Below are positions 53,174 to 60,687 of a stretch of DNA of 64,000 nucleotides, piece by piece. The position numbers were made by a program, and so were the translations under genes. Source of the DNA: Acidobacteriota bacterium (GTDB lineage Bacteria; Acidobacteriota; Terriglobia; 2-12-FULL-54-10); the NCBI GenBank assembly GCA_009691245.1, contig SHUM01000005.1:30021-94020 (forward strand). Reading direction: 5' to 3'. A model generated the notes under the pieces. The model was not told the DNA's origin, made no database searches, and was given only the letters and a program-made list of their open reading frames with translations. The stretch's first letter is position 1, and each line of letters begins with the position of its first letter.

Positions 53174-53282
53174 GGCACGACCCTCGCCTTCGCTGATGAA
53201 TCCACGCTCATTGTAATCCAATGTCCGGCGAGCTTCCAGATGGAACCCGGCACCAGCGCATCCCTGGAGATTTGCGGAACGC

Positions 53283-53375
53283 AGTGACAGAGCCACTACC
53301 GTAAGGGAGTGGACCGGCGTGAGGCCACTGATAACCGTCGAACGGGTCCGCTCCCTTCCGGTCGCGGCTCTGTCA
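53283..53375. repeat. Palindromic intergenic repeat, copy 2
   Basis: Arms of 32 bases (53283-53314 and 53344-53375) with four or five mismatches; left arm GTGACAGAGCCACTACCGTA, right arm ending GCGGCTCTGTCAC. The 29-base centre has CTGATAACCGTCG. It sits in the divergent spacer before the glycine-zipper gene, unlike the other copies, which lie in tandem or convergent spacers. Confidence 0.88.
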
Positions 53376-53513
53376 CGCATTCGGATGAATCTTATTCGAG
53401 ACGGGGGAAAATCGTCCGCGCCTCGATTAGGCGGGCGTGCACGAAGGCCCCTTTGTTATTCTGGGCGCAAGCTTCCAGGCTGACAAAGATGGAAGGCTGA
53501 CAGGGGAGGATTT

Positions 53514-54122
53514 ATGTTTCATATTATTAAACGCCACGCGATCACCGGACTAGCGGTTTTCTGGACCATTTTTGCCACATCCGTCGTGGAGACCGCACAC
53601 GCAGCGTCCATGATCATTCCCGCCGGCACCACGCTGACCGTGCGCATGGCCGAGTCGGTGGACTCAGAGACCAGCCACGCCGGGCAGATCGTTCGCGCCA
53701 CCATCGATACGCCGATCATGATCAACGGGCATGTCGCCGTTCCGCAGGGCGCAGAGGCCATCGGACGCATCACCGCCATCGAGAGTCCCGGACGCTTCCG
53801 CGGTCGCGCGGTAGTGGCCATGGAACTGACCGCGCTGAACTTTGATGGTAAGTCCATCGGCGTGATGACCAGCGCGTATCAGGAAGTGGGCAACGCGCGC
53901 GGCAAGCAGACCGCGAAATATTCCGCTGGCGGCGGCATCATCGGCACGCTGCTGGGCGCCATCACTGGCGGCAAGAAGGGCGCATTCATCGGCGGCGCGG
54001 TAGGCGCGGCAGGTGGTGCGATGGCGCAGGTGGTGCGCGGACGCGATCCGCTGACCATCCCGGCCGAGTCGCTGGTCCTGTTTACGTTGCAATCGCCACT
54101 CACGTTTGAGACAGAGTACTAG
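53514..54122 (+). CDS. Exported protein with glycine-zipper, hypothetical
   Basis: 202 aa. N-terminal signal or anchor (GLAVFWTIFATSVVETAHAA), a beta-rich domain (IPAGTTLTVRMAESVDSETS, then VAVPQGAEAIGRITAIESPG), and a Gly-rich zipper (GGGIIGTLLGAITGGKKGAF, then IGGAVGAAGGAM) that could insert in a membrane. The pattern (TTLTVR...VDS) is frequent in Acidobacteriota envelope proteins. Function unknown. GGGGAGGAT lies 5 bases upstream of the ATG, a good ribosome binding site. Confidence 0.7.
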   Translation: MFHIIKRHAITGLAVFWTIFATSVVETAHAASMIIPAGTTLTVRMAESVDSETSHAGQIVRATIDTPIMINGHVAVPQGAEAIGRITAIESPGRFRGRAVVAMELTALNFDGKSIGVMTSAYQEVGNARGKQTAKYSAGGGIIGTLLGAITGGKKGAFIGGAVGAAGGAMAQVVRGRDPLTIPAESLVLFTLQSPLTFETEY

Positions 54123-54153
54123 CGCCGAGTTATTTCATTTGATATTTTCTAAA

Positions 54154-54196
54154 AACGCCGCCTTCAGTCCATCGCATACGGACTGAAGGCGGCGTT
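54154..54196 (-). terminator. Strong hairpin, probable terminator
   Basis: Perfect 17-bp stem AACGCCGCCTTCAGTCC (54154-54170) with GGACTGAAGGCGGCGTT (54180-54196), 9-base loop. On the minus strand it is followed by TTTTTAGAAAAT, so it best terminates the mltG/ruvX transcript; on the plus strand the following bases are GCATTT. Confidence 0.75.
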
Positions 54197-54202
54197 GCAT
54201 TT

Positions 54203-54290
54203 ACAGAGCCGCGACCGTTAGGGAGCGGACCAGCTCGACAGTTATTGGTGACCGTTAAGCCGGTCCACTCCCTAACGGTCGCGGCTCTGT
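54203..54290. repeat. Palindromic intergenic repeat, copy 3 (best conserved)
   Basis: Arms of 29 bases (54203-54231 and 54262-54290) with one mismatch; left arm ACAGAGCCGCGACCGTTAGG then GAGCGGACC. Centre of 30 bases. It is 6 bases from the 17-bp hairpin, in the convergent spacer. Confidence 0.93.
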
Positions 54291-54317
54291 TGGGTCGCAG
54301 CATCAGTTAAAAATGCG

Positions 54318-55385
54318 TTAGGGCGTTGACGGAGGAGATGCATCCCCAGCGACGGCTTCCTCCTTGGCGGCGCGAGTTGCGGCCAAATCAGCTCGATACT
54401 GATCGACAGCGGCATTATGTGCGGCAAGCGTCGTCGAGAATCGGTGTCCGCCCTCGCCATTGGCCACGAAGAAAATATACTCGGTTGTGGTGGGCTTCAC
54501 CGCCGCTTGCAGCGAGGCGCGGCCTGGGTTGGCGATGGGGCCGGGGGGCAGGCCGTGATTTAGGTAGGTGTTATAGGGCGAGGGAAATTTCAGGTCTTCC
54601 AGGCTAATTTTCCCGATATTCCTGTTCTCGCGCAGCGCCGCGTAGACCACCGTCGGATCGCACTGCAACAGCATTCCCTTGCGCAGGCGGTTGTAAAAAA
54701 CTCCAGCCACCACGCTCCGCTCGGAGCGCATGCCAGTTTCCTTTTCCACCAGCGAGGCCATGGTAACGATCTCTTTGGTGCTGTGGTCTGTCCCGCCAAT
54801 GGTTAGTCCTGTATAGACTTCGCGAAAGCGATTGACCATAATGGCGGCGATGTCATTCGGCGTGGCGTGGCGCGGCAGGTGATAGCTGTCCGGGAACAGA
54901 TAACCCTCCAGTGTCTCCGCATCCGGGTCGAGGTCGGCGATCAGCGAAGTCTCTTCCGTCGCGGCCAGGAATTCCTCGCGCGCTGCGAATCCATGTTCGG
55001 CGATGCTCTCGGCGATGTCGTAGCGCGTCCAGCCTTCCAGCGTGGTAACCAGTTCGAAGGAGACATCGCCGAGGACTAGCTTCGACAGCACTGCAAGCGT
55101 GGAAGTCTTGCTGGCAAACTCGTATTCACCGGCCTTCAGGCTGCGTCCAAACTGCAGGCGGTGCCAGACCAGAAACGTCCAGCGGCTGCGGATGACGCCG
55201 GCCTGCTCAAGCTGCTCGGCGATGTCGCGGGTGCGCATGCCGCGCTGAACATCCAGCCGCACCGGATGATCAGACTTCAGGTAAGGGCGTGTGCCATCGG
55301 CCACCAGCCACAGCAGCAGGATCGCGGGCAGCGCCAGCACCGTTATCACCCAGCCTTTCTGCGTATTGGTTAGATGTCTTCTCAT
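54318..55385 (-). CDS. mltG: Endolytic murein transglycosylase
   Basis: 355 aa. One N-terminal membrane helix (WVITVLALPAILLLWLVADG), a LysM-like region, and the YceG domain with catalytic Glu in TMASLVEKETG-type sequence (here VTMASLVEKETGMRSERSVV) and LLQCDPTVVYA, NTYLNHGLPPGPIANPG. MltG cleaves nascent glycan strands and ends their growth. Paired with ruvX, a common arrangement. C-terminal tail is short and acidic (EEAVAGDASPPSTP). Confidence 0.95.
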   Translation of the reverse strand: MRRHLTNTQKGWVITVLALPAILLLWLVADGTRPYLKSDHPVRLDVQRGMRTRDIAEQLEQAGVIRSRWTFLVWHRLQFGRSLKAGEYEFASKTSTLAVLSKLVLGDVSFELVTTLEGWTRYDIAESIAEHGFAAREEFLAATEETSLIADLDPDAETLEGYLFPDSYHLPRHATPNDIAAIMVNRFREVYTGLTIGGTDHSTKEIVTMASLVEKETGMRSERSVVAGVFYNRLRKGMLLQCDPTVVYAALRENRNIGKISLEDLKFPSPYNTYLNHGLPPGPIANPGRASLQAAVKPTTTEYIFFVANGEGGHRFSTTLAAHNAAVDQYRADLAATRAAKEEAVAGDASPPSTP

Positions 55386-55402
55386 ACTCGTTCGCCTACT
55401 GC

Positions 55403-55912
55403 TTACTCGCCCAGAGCTGGGTCAAAAGTTGCTTGGTCAAAACCCGTGCCGGCCTTCATGCGCTCCGATTCGAGATAGTTCTGGAGCAGTAGCGTGGCCG
55501 CCATCTGATCAACATTCTTCCCGCGCTGCTGGTGGCCCAGTCCGGAATCGCGCATCAGATGATGAGCTTCAACGCTGGTCAGTCGCTCGTCCCACAGCTC
55601 GACACGCACGCCAGCATGCTTCGCCAGAGACGCGGCGAAGCGTTCCGCGTGCTCGGCCCGAGGGCCGTGGCTGCCATCCATGTTGATGGGATGGCCCAGC
55701 ACAACCAGACTGGCCGCGTGCTTCTTTAACAGCGACTTGATGAAGTTCATGTCCTCGCGCTTGTTGCGCCGCTCCGCCGTAGGCAAGCCCTGCGCGGTGA
55801 TGTGCAACGGATCGCTGAGAGCCAGGCCCATGCGCCGCTCGCCCAGGTCAATGGCCAGAATGCGGGCGTGGGCGGGCACGGGTGTTGGCATCGAGTTGTC
55901 AGTCAATTCCAT
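55403..55912 (-). CDS. ruvX: YqgF/RuvX-family putative pre-16S rRNA nuclease
   Basis: 169 aa. RNase H-like fold: ILAIDLGERRMGLALSDPL, VVLGHPINMDGSHGPRA, LWDERLTSVEAHHLM and KNVDQMAATLLLQNYL, the four acidic motifs. YqgF acts in 16S rRNA 5'-end maturation in E. coli; the Holliday-junction label is historical. AGGAAC lies 4 bases before ATG 55912. Followed by mltG after 17 bases. Confidence 0.94.
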   Translation of the reverse strand: MELTDNSMPTPVPAHARILAIDLGERRMGLALSDPLHITAQGLPTAERRNKREDMNFIKSLLKKHAASLVVLGHPINMDGSHGPRAEHAERFAASLAKHAGVRVELWDERLTSVEAHHLMRDSGLGHQQRGKNVDQMAATLLLQNYLESERMKAGTGFDQATFDPALGE

Positions 55913-55925
55913 TTGTTCCTCACGC

Positions 55926-56019
55926 GCGTCAGAGCCCCGACCGCCAGGGAGGGGGCACGCCTGACGAAATTAATTGTCCGGAAAACCGGCCCCCTTCCTG
56001 GCGGTCGGGGCTCTGACGC
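55926..56019. repeat. Palindromic intergenic repeat, copy 4
   Basis: Arms of 31 bases (55926-55956 and 55989-56019) with one mismatch; left arm GCGTCAGAGCCCCGACCGCC then AGGGAGGGGGC. Variant of the same family with CCCC for CGCG. Right arm touches the stop codon of the HEAT-repeat gene (56019). Confidence 0.92.
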
Positions 56020-57377
56020 TACTGCGCGGTGCGCAGGATGCGGACAGCGCGGCTGGCTGCGGCGACCACGTTGTTGTCGCGATCCTTAAGCAACACTTCC
56101 AGATAGTTGATCGAGCGGCTGTCGCCGGAGGCCGCCAGCACGCGGCACAGTCCCGCGCGGACGCTCGCTTCCTTGTGGTAAAGCCGAGGGTAAAGCGCGT
56201 CGCGCACGGCGTCATCGCGCGCGGCTTCCATCAGATACGCCTCGGCTTCGCCGCCGCGCAGACGGCTGCCCAGCGCGGAGACCAACTGGTCGAGCAGCAC
56301 ATGCTTGCCGTTCATGATCAGAGCGAAGGCGATGGCCAGCTTCACGCCTTCATCGCGCTCGCCCAGGCGAATTTGTTCCAGCACGCCGAGATGTCTGGGG
56401 TCCTGCAATCGCCCCAGCGCCAGCGCCGACGACGCGCGGATGTGCCCTTCACGATCCTTCAAGGAATCCTCGAATATCGGCGCGGTCTCCGCCGTGGGCA
56501 TGAAGGCCAGGGCCTCCAGCGCGGCCTTGCGAACTTCCTTGTCCAGCGTGTTCTCGAAGAGCCGGCGCAGTTCGGGAATGGCCTCGGTGGTGCGCAGCAG
56601 TCCCAGGGTGATAGCCGCCTCGCGTTGAATGCTCAACTGCGGATAACTCAGCAGAAAGACCAGACGCGGTCCGGCGGAGAAGTCGGCGATCTTGCGCAGC
56701 GCGCGCAGAATCTCCGCAGTCAGCTCGACGTTGTCGCCGAAGGCGGCTGCGACCATATCGGGCGATAGCGCCGAGGCGCGCAAAATGCCCGCCGCGCGGG
56801 CGGCGCGCACGCGCGTGTTCATGTCGGGAGCGCCGATCATGGCGCGGCGCAGCGTCTCCATCACCACCTGATCGAGGCGGGTGTCGCGATCCACCACCGT
56901 GGAGTCGGCATTGTCGAACAGGTCTGCGACGCGCTTGGTTGCCGATCTGAAAACGCCGCCGAAGCCGGTATCCACGTAGCCCTGCAGATAGTGATTCACC
57001 AGGCCGTCAATGGCCAGATAGCGTATTTCGGGAATGCTGTCGCGTACGGCGATGGACAGCGGCGACAGGCTGGCATCCGAGCCGAGCCGGATCAGCGTGC
57101 GCACCACGGTCATGCGAACTTTCTCGTCCGGGTCCTGCACCAGCGCGGCCACCGAGGGCACATAGACGGCGTTGCCGCGCTCGCCCATATCGCGCACGGC
57201 TCGCTCGCGGATGCGCGCGTCCGGGTCGCGCAACTGCTGCTCCACCGCGACTTGACCGTAGACAGGTGCCCAAGCGGGCATGAAGCCGGGCGCGACGCTC
57301 AGTAGCAACACTGCGGCGACCCAGGATTGCCACTTGCCTGACAAATTTTTGCGGTGCGCGTCCTCAGAGGAATTCAT
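56019..57377 (-). CDS. HEAT-repeat protein, exported
   Basis: 452 aa. Signal peptide/anchor (SWVAAVLLLSVAPGFMPAWA) then about ten HEAT/PBS-lyase-like helical repeats: for example RDPDARIRERAVRDMGERGN, VQDPDEKVRMTVVRTLIRLG, YPQLSIQREAAITLGLLRTT, KDREGHIRASSALALGRLQD. HEAT arrays act as protein scaffolds; here probably periplasmic. No enzymatic domain seen. No clear Shine-Dalgarno before ATG 57377. Stop codon adjoins the palindromic repeat. Confidence 0.85.
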   Translation of the reverse strand: MNSSEDAHRKNLSGKWQSWVAAVLLLSVAPGFMPAWAPVYGQVAVEQQLRDPDARIRERAVRDMGERGNAVYVPSVAALVQDPDEKVRMTVVRTLIRLGSDASLSPLSIAVRDSIPEIRYLAIDGLVNHYLQGYVDTGFGGVFRSATKRVADLFDNADSTVVDRDTRLDQVVMETLRRAMIGAPDMNTRVRAARAAGILRASALSPDMVAAAFGDNVELTAEILRALRKIADFSAGPRLVFLLSYPQLSIQREAAITLGLLRTTEAIPELRRLFENTLDKEVRKAALEALAFMPTAETAPIFEDSLKDREGHIRASSALALGRLQDPRHLGVLEQIRLGERDEGVKLAIAFALIMNGKHVLLDQLVSALGSRLRGGEAEAYLMEAARDDAVRDALYPRLYHKEASVRAGLCRVLAASGDSRSINYLEVLLKDRDNNVVAAASRAVRILRTAQ

Positions 57378-57718
57378 AGTTTTGCACCCTGTTCTGGTTT
57401 TGCAACTTGTTCTGCACCTAGTGTCTGCAATATGCCCCGATGAGCATGGCCCAAAAACGAACAGGCCAGGACTGCACCGGGCCGCTCCTGCAATTGTAAC
57501 CGATGGAGGCGGCGGGGCTGCGGCAACTCGTGGGGGTGGTAATCAAAAGGCCACGGGGCGAGAGGCGTTTTTGTGAAAGCATCCTGAAAATGTCCGTCGC
57601 GGTCGTTGTTGGGTTGCCGCGCCCAGAATGCAGTTATAATGTGCGCTTGAGTTTACGGATGATGGCCGGAGCTTGGGTCACGATAAGCGCGAGGAAGACG
57701 CAGACTGGTGGAGTGATC
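57378..57718. other. Divergent spacer of 341 bp
   Basis: Between the HEAT-repeat gene and the substrate-binding-protein gene. It contains TATAAT at 57635-57640 (plus strand) with no strong -35 and a GC-rich middle. Nothing else recognised. Confidence 0.4.
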
Positions 57719-58510
57719 ATGAGAAACTTTTTAAGACGCGCGGGACTGGCGAGGGTGATCGCTTGCGTAATAATGCTGGGCGCGGCGAGCGTGGCGAGGG
57801 CCGGCGACATTCATGTGATGGCCTCGGGGGGATTCACCGCCACTTACAACGATGTGGTGCCGGAGTTCGAGCGCGCCTCGGGCAGTAAGGTAGTTACAGC
57901 TTTTGGGGCATCGATGGGAGGCGCGCCCGACTCGATCCCCATGCGGCTGGAGCGCGGCGAGCCGGTGGACGTGGTCATCATGGCCGACACGGCGCTCGAT
58001 GATCTCATCAAGCAGGGCAAGGTGGTGGCAGGCAGCCGCGTGGATCTGGTGCGCTCGGTGATCGGCATGGCGGTGAAGAAAGGCGCGGCGCAGCCGGACA
58101 TCTCGACGCTGGATGCGTTGGTGCGCGAGCTGCTGGCGGCCAAGTCAATTGCCTACTCGGCCAGCGCCAGCGGGACTTATCTCTCGACTGAGTTGTTCCC
58201 GAAGCTGGGCCTGGCCGAAAAGCTGAAGGACAAGAGCCAGCGCATCGTCAGCGAGCGCGTGGGCGATGTGGTGGCGCGCGGCGACGCGGAGATCGGCTTC
58301 CAGCAAGTCAGCGAACTACTGCCCATCGCGGGCCTGGACTATGTGGGGCCACTGCCTGATGGCGCGCAGAAGGTAACCGTATTCTCGGCGGGCATCGCCG
58401 TGAACGCGAAGGACCCTGCGGGGGCGCGCCAGTTGATTCAATATCTGGCCTCGCCGGCGGTTCATCCGGCCATCGTTAAGTACGGGCTGGAACCAACAAC
58501 CTCGAAGTAG
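57719..58510 (+). CDS. Molybdate ABC transporter-like substrate-binding protein
   Basis: 263 aa from ATG 57719, with GGTGGAG 5 bases upstream. Signal peptide (VIACVIMLGAASVARAG) then a type II periplasmic binding fold of the ModA family: HVMASGGFTATYNDVVPEFE, VDVVIMADTALDDLIKQGKV, GDAEIGFQQVSELL and PLPDGAQKVTVFSAGIA. ModA binds molybdate or tungstate; but no modB or modC is adjacent, and many stand-alone members of this type (acidobacterial) are uncharacterised, so the ligand is uncertain. ModA-specific oxyanion residues could not be confirmed. Confidence 0.8.
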   Translation: MRNFLRRAGLARVIACVIMLGAASVARAGDIHVMASGGFTATYNDVVPEFERASGSKVVTAFGASMGGAPDSIPMRLERGEPVDVVIMADTALDDLIKQGKVVAGSRVDLVRSVIGMAVKKGAAQPDISTLDALVRELLAAKSIAYSASASGTYLSTELFPKLGLAEKLKDKSQRIVSERVGDVVARGDAEIGFQQVSELLPIAGLDYVGPLPDGAQKVTVFSAGIAVNAKDPAGARQLIQYLASPAVHPAIVKYGLEPTTSK

Positions 58511-58614
58511 GCTTTTGTGCTGGCCGCGAGTGGTGTACACTCTTTCCAAGAGCGAGGCTGACTCAGTGGCCGCACCGTAGCATAGGGCGTTCCGATCCTC
58601 GCGGGAGGTGTCCG

Positions 58615-58857
58615 ATGACCGAGCAGGAGCAGATCGAAAAAACGGTGGAAGCAGTGCTGGATTCGAGAGACTTGGATTGGGAGCTGGCCTTGGTTTAGTT
58701 GAACACTGCCACCCATTCCTGGAATATCGAACTCGAGGTGCCGGATGGGCCGGAGGTTTTGATCATCATCCCGAAGAACCCAGCGAACGGGATGAAGCAC
58801 GCTATCGAAGCGCAGGTGGATGAGGAGATATTGCGCGTCAAGGCACATCACCACTAG
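58615..58857 (+). pseudogene. Small 80-codon gene interrupted by one in-frame TAG
   Basis: Start ATG 58615 after a perfect GGGAGGT. The frame reads MTEQEQIEKTVEAVLDSRDL then DWELALV, TAG (58696-58698, codon 28), then LNTATHSWNIELEVPDGPEV, LIIIPKNPANGMKHAIEAQV, DEEILRVKAHHH and a terminal TAG. Both sides look like one compact protein with a beta-rich C-terminal half. Family not recognised. Two explanations: recent nonsense change, or two short overlapping products. Located between the binding-protein gene and the Trm112-like gene. Confidence 0.65.
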
Positions 58858-58978
58858 GGCGCACCATCACTAATTCGCCGCACATCGCAACGAGTGGCGA
58901 TCGCTCAAACCACCTTGGTTTCCGCGCCGGTACGTGCTTGTTGTAGTAGGAACTTCAAATAGAGTGGTGAATTCTTCA

Positions 58979-59152
58979 ATGGCAATACATCCGGATTTGC
59001 TTGAAATATTGGTCTGTCCCGTGGACAAGGCCGCGTTGCATCTGAAGGCCGATGGTTCGGGGCTGAAGTGCGAGAAGTGCCGCCGCGTCTATCCGGTGAA
59101 GGACGACATCCCGGTGATGCTGGTGGACGAAGCCACGATGGAAGAGTCCTAG
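58979..59152 (+). CDS. Trm112-family small zinc-ribbon protein
   Basis: 57 aa. MAIHPDLLEILVCPVDKAAL, LKCEKCRRVYPVKDDIPVML: the standard bacterial Trm112/YcaR zinc-ribbon with CPxD and CxxC plus the DDIPVML tail. Bacterial members are small activators or companions of methyltransferases or of lipid-A genes; function unproven. Precedes a heptosyltransferase-like gene by 27 bases, as YcaR-type genes often sit next to LPS genes. ATG chosen over the upstream GTG. Confidence 0.88.
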   Translation: MAIHPDLLEILVCPVDKAALHLKADGSGLKCEKCRRVYPVKDDIPVMLVDEATMEES

Positions 59153-59179
59153 CTACCTATTTGTGGGTGTTGCAACCTG

Positions 59180-60349
59180 GTGAGCATATCCGCTAAACAC
59201 GTGAGTCACGATCCTGTCTCCGGCGGCAGACCTCCGAAAAACTTAGTTCCTTTGGACATTCCCATCAGACGATCCGCCGCGGGTCATGGTCTCGACGGGC
59301 TGCCGCAGTCCGCCCGCGTGCTGGTGATCCGTCTGCGCTCAATGGGCGACACGGTCCTGTTGACGCCTGCTCTGCGCTTGTTGCATGACTGGCGACCGGA
59401 CTTGCGTGTCTCGGTGTTGCTCGATCGGCCCTGGGATGATCTGCTGGCGGACAATCCGGTGATTGACAGCGTGCTCACCACCGGCGGCAAGCTGGAAACT
59501 TTGTGGCGGGTGCGGCGCGCCAAATTCGGTGCGGTGGTCAACCTGCACGGTGGCCCCACCAGCGCGCAGATCACTCAAGTCAGCGGGGCGCGGCTGCGCG
59601 TAGGACTGGCGCATTTCCGCTCGCAGGCGGCGTATAACTTGATTGTTCCTCGCGCTGAAGAAGTTTTCAGCAATGGTCTGACGCCGGCGGCGGGCATATT
59701 CCATACGGCGGAACATGCGGCGTCGGTGATGGGCTGGCTGGGGGTGCCACTGCGCATGATTCCCCGCGCCGAACTGTTCCCTTCCAGCGAAGCGAAGGAG
59801 CGCGTGCGGGCACATCTGGCGGCGTTGGGAATGGACAGCTTGGTGAACTATGCAGTGATTCATCCAGCAGCGCTGTACGCAACGAAGCAGTGGTCCGCCG
59901 CCGGGTTTGCTGGGATCGTAGCTCATCTCGACAATCGCCACGGACTGCGGCCAGTGTTTCTCGGCGCCCCTAGCGATGCGGACACCATCAGCGCGATTCA
60001 GCAACACTGCGGAAGTCCATTGCCGCGCGCCATCGGATGGCCGATCAGCGATATGATGGCGCTGCTGGCGGGCGCTCGAGTTTTCCTGGGCAACGACTCC
60101 GGCCCGGCGCACGCCGCCGCCGCGCTGGGCGTGCCGGTGGCGGCGATCTTCGGGTCGTCGAGCTCAGCGATCTGGGGACCTTGGCGCGCGAGGTCCTCGG
60201 CGATTATCCAGAATCACTATGACTGCAATCCCTGCGCAGGCGACCGCTGCCATGCGTTCAGCGAGCCGCGCTGCATCCTGTCCATCACCTCAGAGCAGGT
60301 GCGCGAGGCCATCGACGTCCTGCTGGCGAACAGGCCGAACGGGGTTTAG
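59180..60349 (+). CDS. Glycosyltransferase family 9 (ADP-heptose:LPS heptosyltransferase-like)
   Basis: 389 aa from GTG 59180. GT9 pattern: VLVIRLRSMGDTVLLTPALR, VVNLHGGPTSAQITQ, VIHPAALYATKQWSAAGFAG and the donor region ARVFLGNDSGPAHAAAALGV with FGSSSSAIWGPW. Members transfer heptose to the LPS inner core. The N-terminal 40 residues are unconserved, so translation may begin later. Paired with the Trm112-like gene. Supports an LPS-bearing Gram-negative cell. Confidence 0.87.
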   Translation: MSISAKHVSHDPVSGGRPPKNLVPLDIPIRRSAAGHGLDGLPQSARVLVIRLRSMGDTVLLTPALRLLHDWRPDLRVSVLLDRPWDDLLADNPVIDSVLTTGGKLETLWRVRRAKFGAVVNLHGGPTSAQITQVSGARLRVGLAHFRSQAAYNLIVPRAEEVFSNGLTPAAGIFHTAEHAASVMGWLGVPLRMIPRAELFPSSEAKERVRAHLAALGMDSLVNYAVIHPAALYATKQWSAAGFAGIVAHLDNRHGLRPVFLGAPSDADTISAIQQHCGSPLPRAIGWPISDMMALLAGARVFLGNDSGPAHAAAALGVPVAAIFGSSSSAIWGPWRARSSAIIQNHYDCNPCAGDRCHAFSEPRCILSITSEQVREAIDVLLANRPNGV

Positions 60350-60687
60350 TTCGGCAAAAATTCCAGGAAAATTGAGTGGAGCGGGCAACCTCGGGACGCC
60401 TAATGGGGTTCCATACAGTGTACCTAAATGTGTGCTCCCGTGCGGGATTGGGCTGTCCGAGGGGGCCCATCGGGCCGATAATAGGTGTGGTAGAGTAGGG
60501 AGAAGTAGTGGCTAGGGCATTAGCCATGGGCTTTGGCTTGGCATCTCCCCGGAAAGTGGTCGGCTGTTTTGGAAGCATAGGGCTATGCTTGCAGACGCAA
60601 AAGCAGCATTTTATGGAACGAGATGCAGCTTATTAAGGTAGGAACCGGCTTTTGAGAATTGGGATGAACAGAAAGATGGAGGAAGTG
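60350..60687 (+). other. Leader region upstream of the secretin gene
   Basis: 338 bases without a gene, between the GT9 gene and gspD. It holds GGGCAACCTCGGGACGC near 60384-60400 and a GGCCCATCGGGCC palindrome near 60464-60476; the tail has TATTAAGGTAGG. No promoter close to consensus is obvious. A structured leader is possible but not shown. Confidence 0.3.

Noticed and set aside
58608..58823. 71-codon frame overlapping the split small gene
   Set aside because: It starts seven bases earlier in another frame, with worse spacing to GGGAGGT and no plausible protein features.
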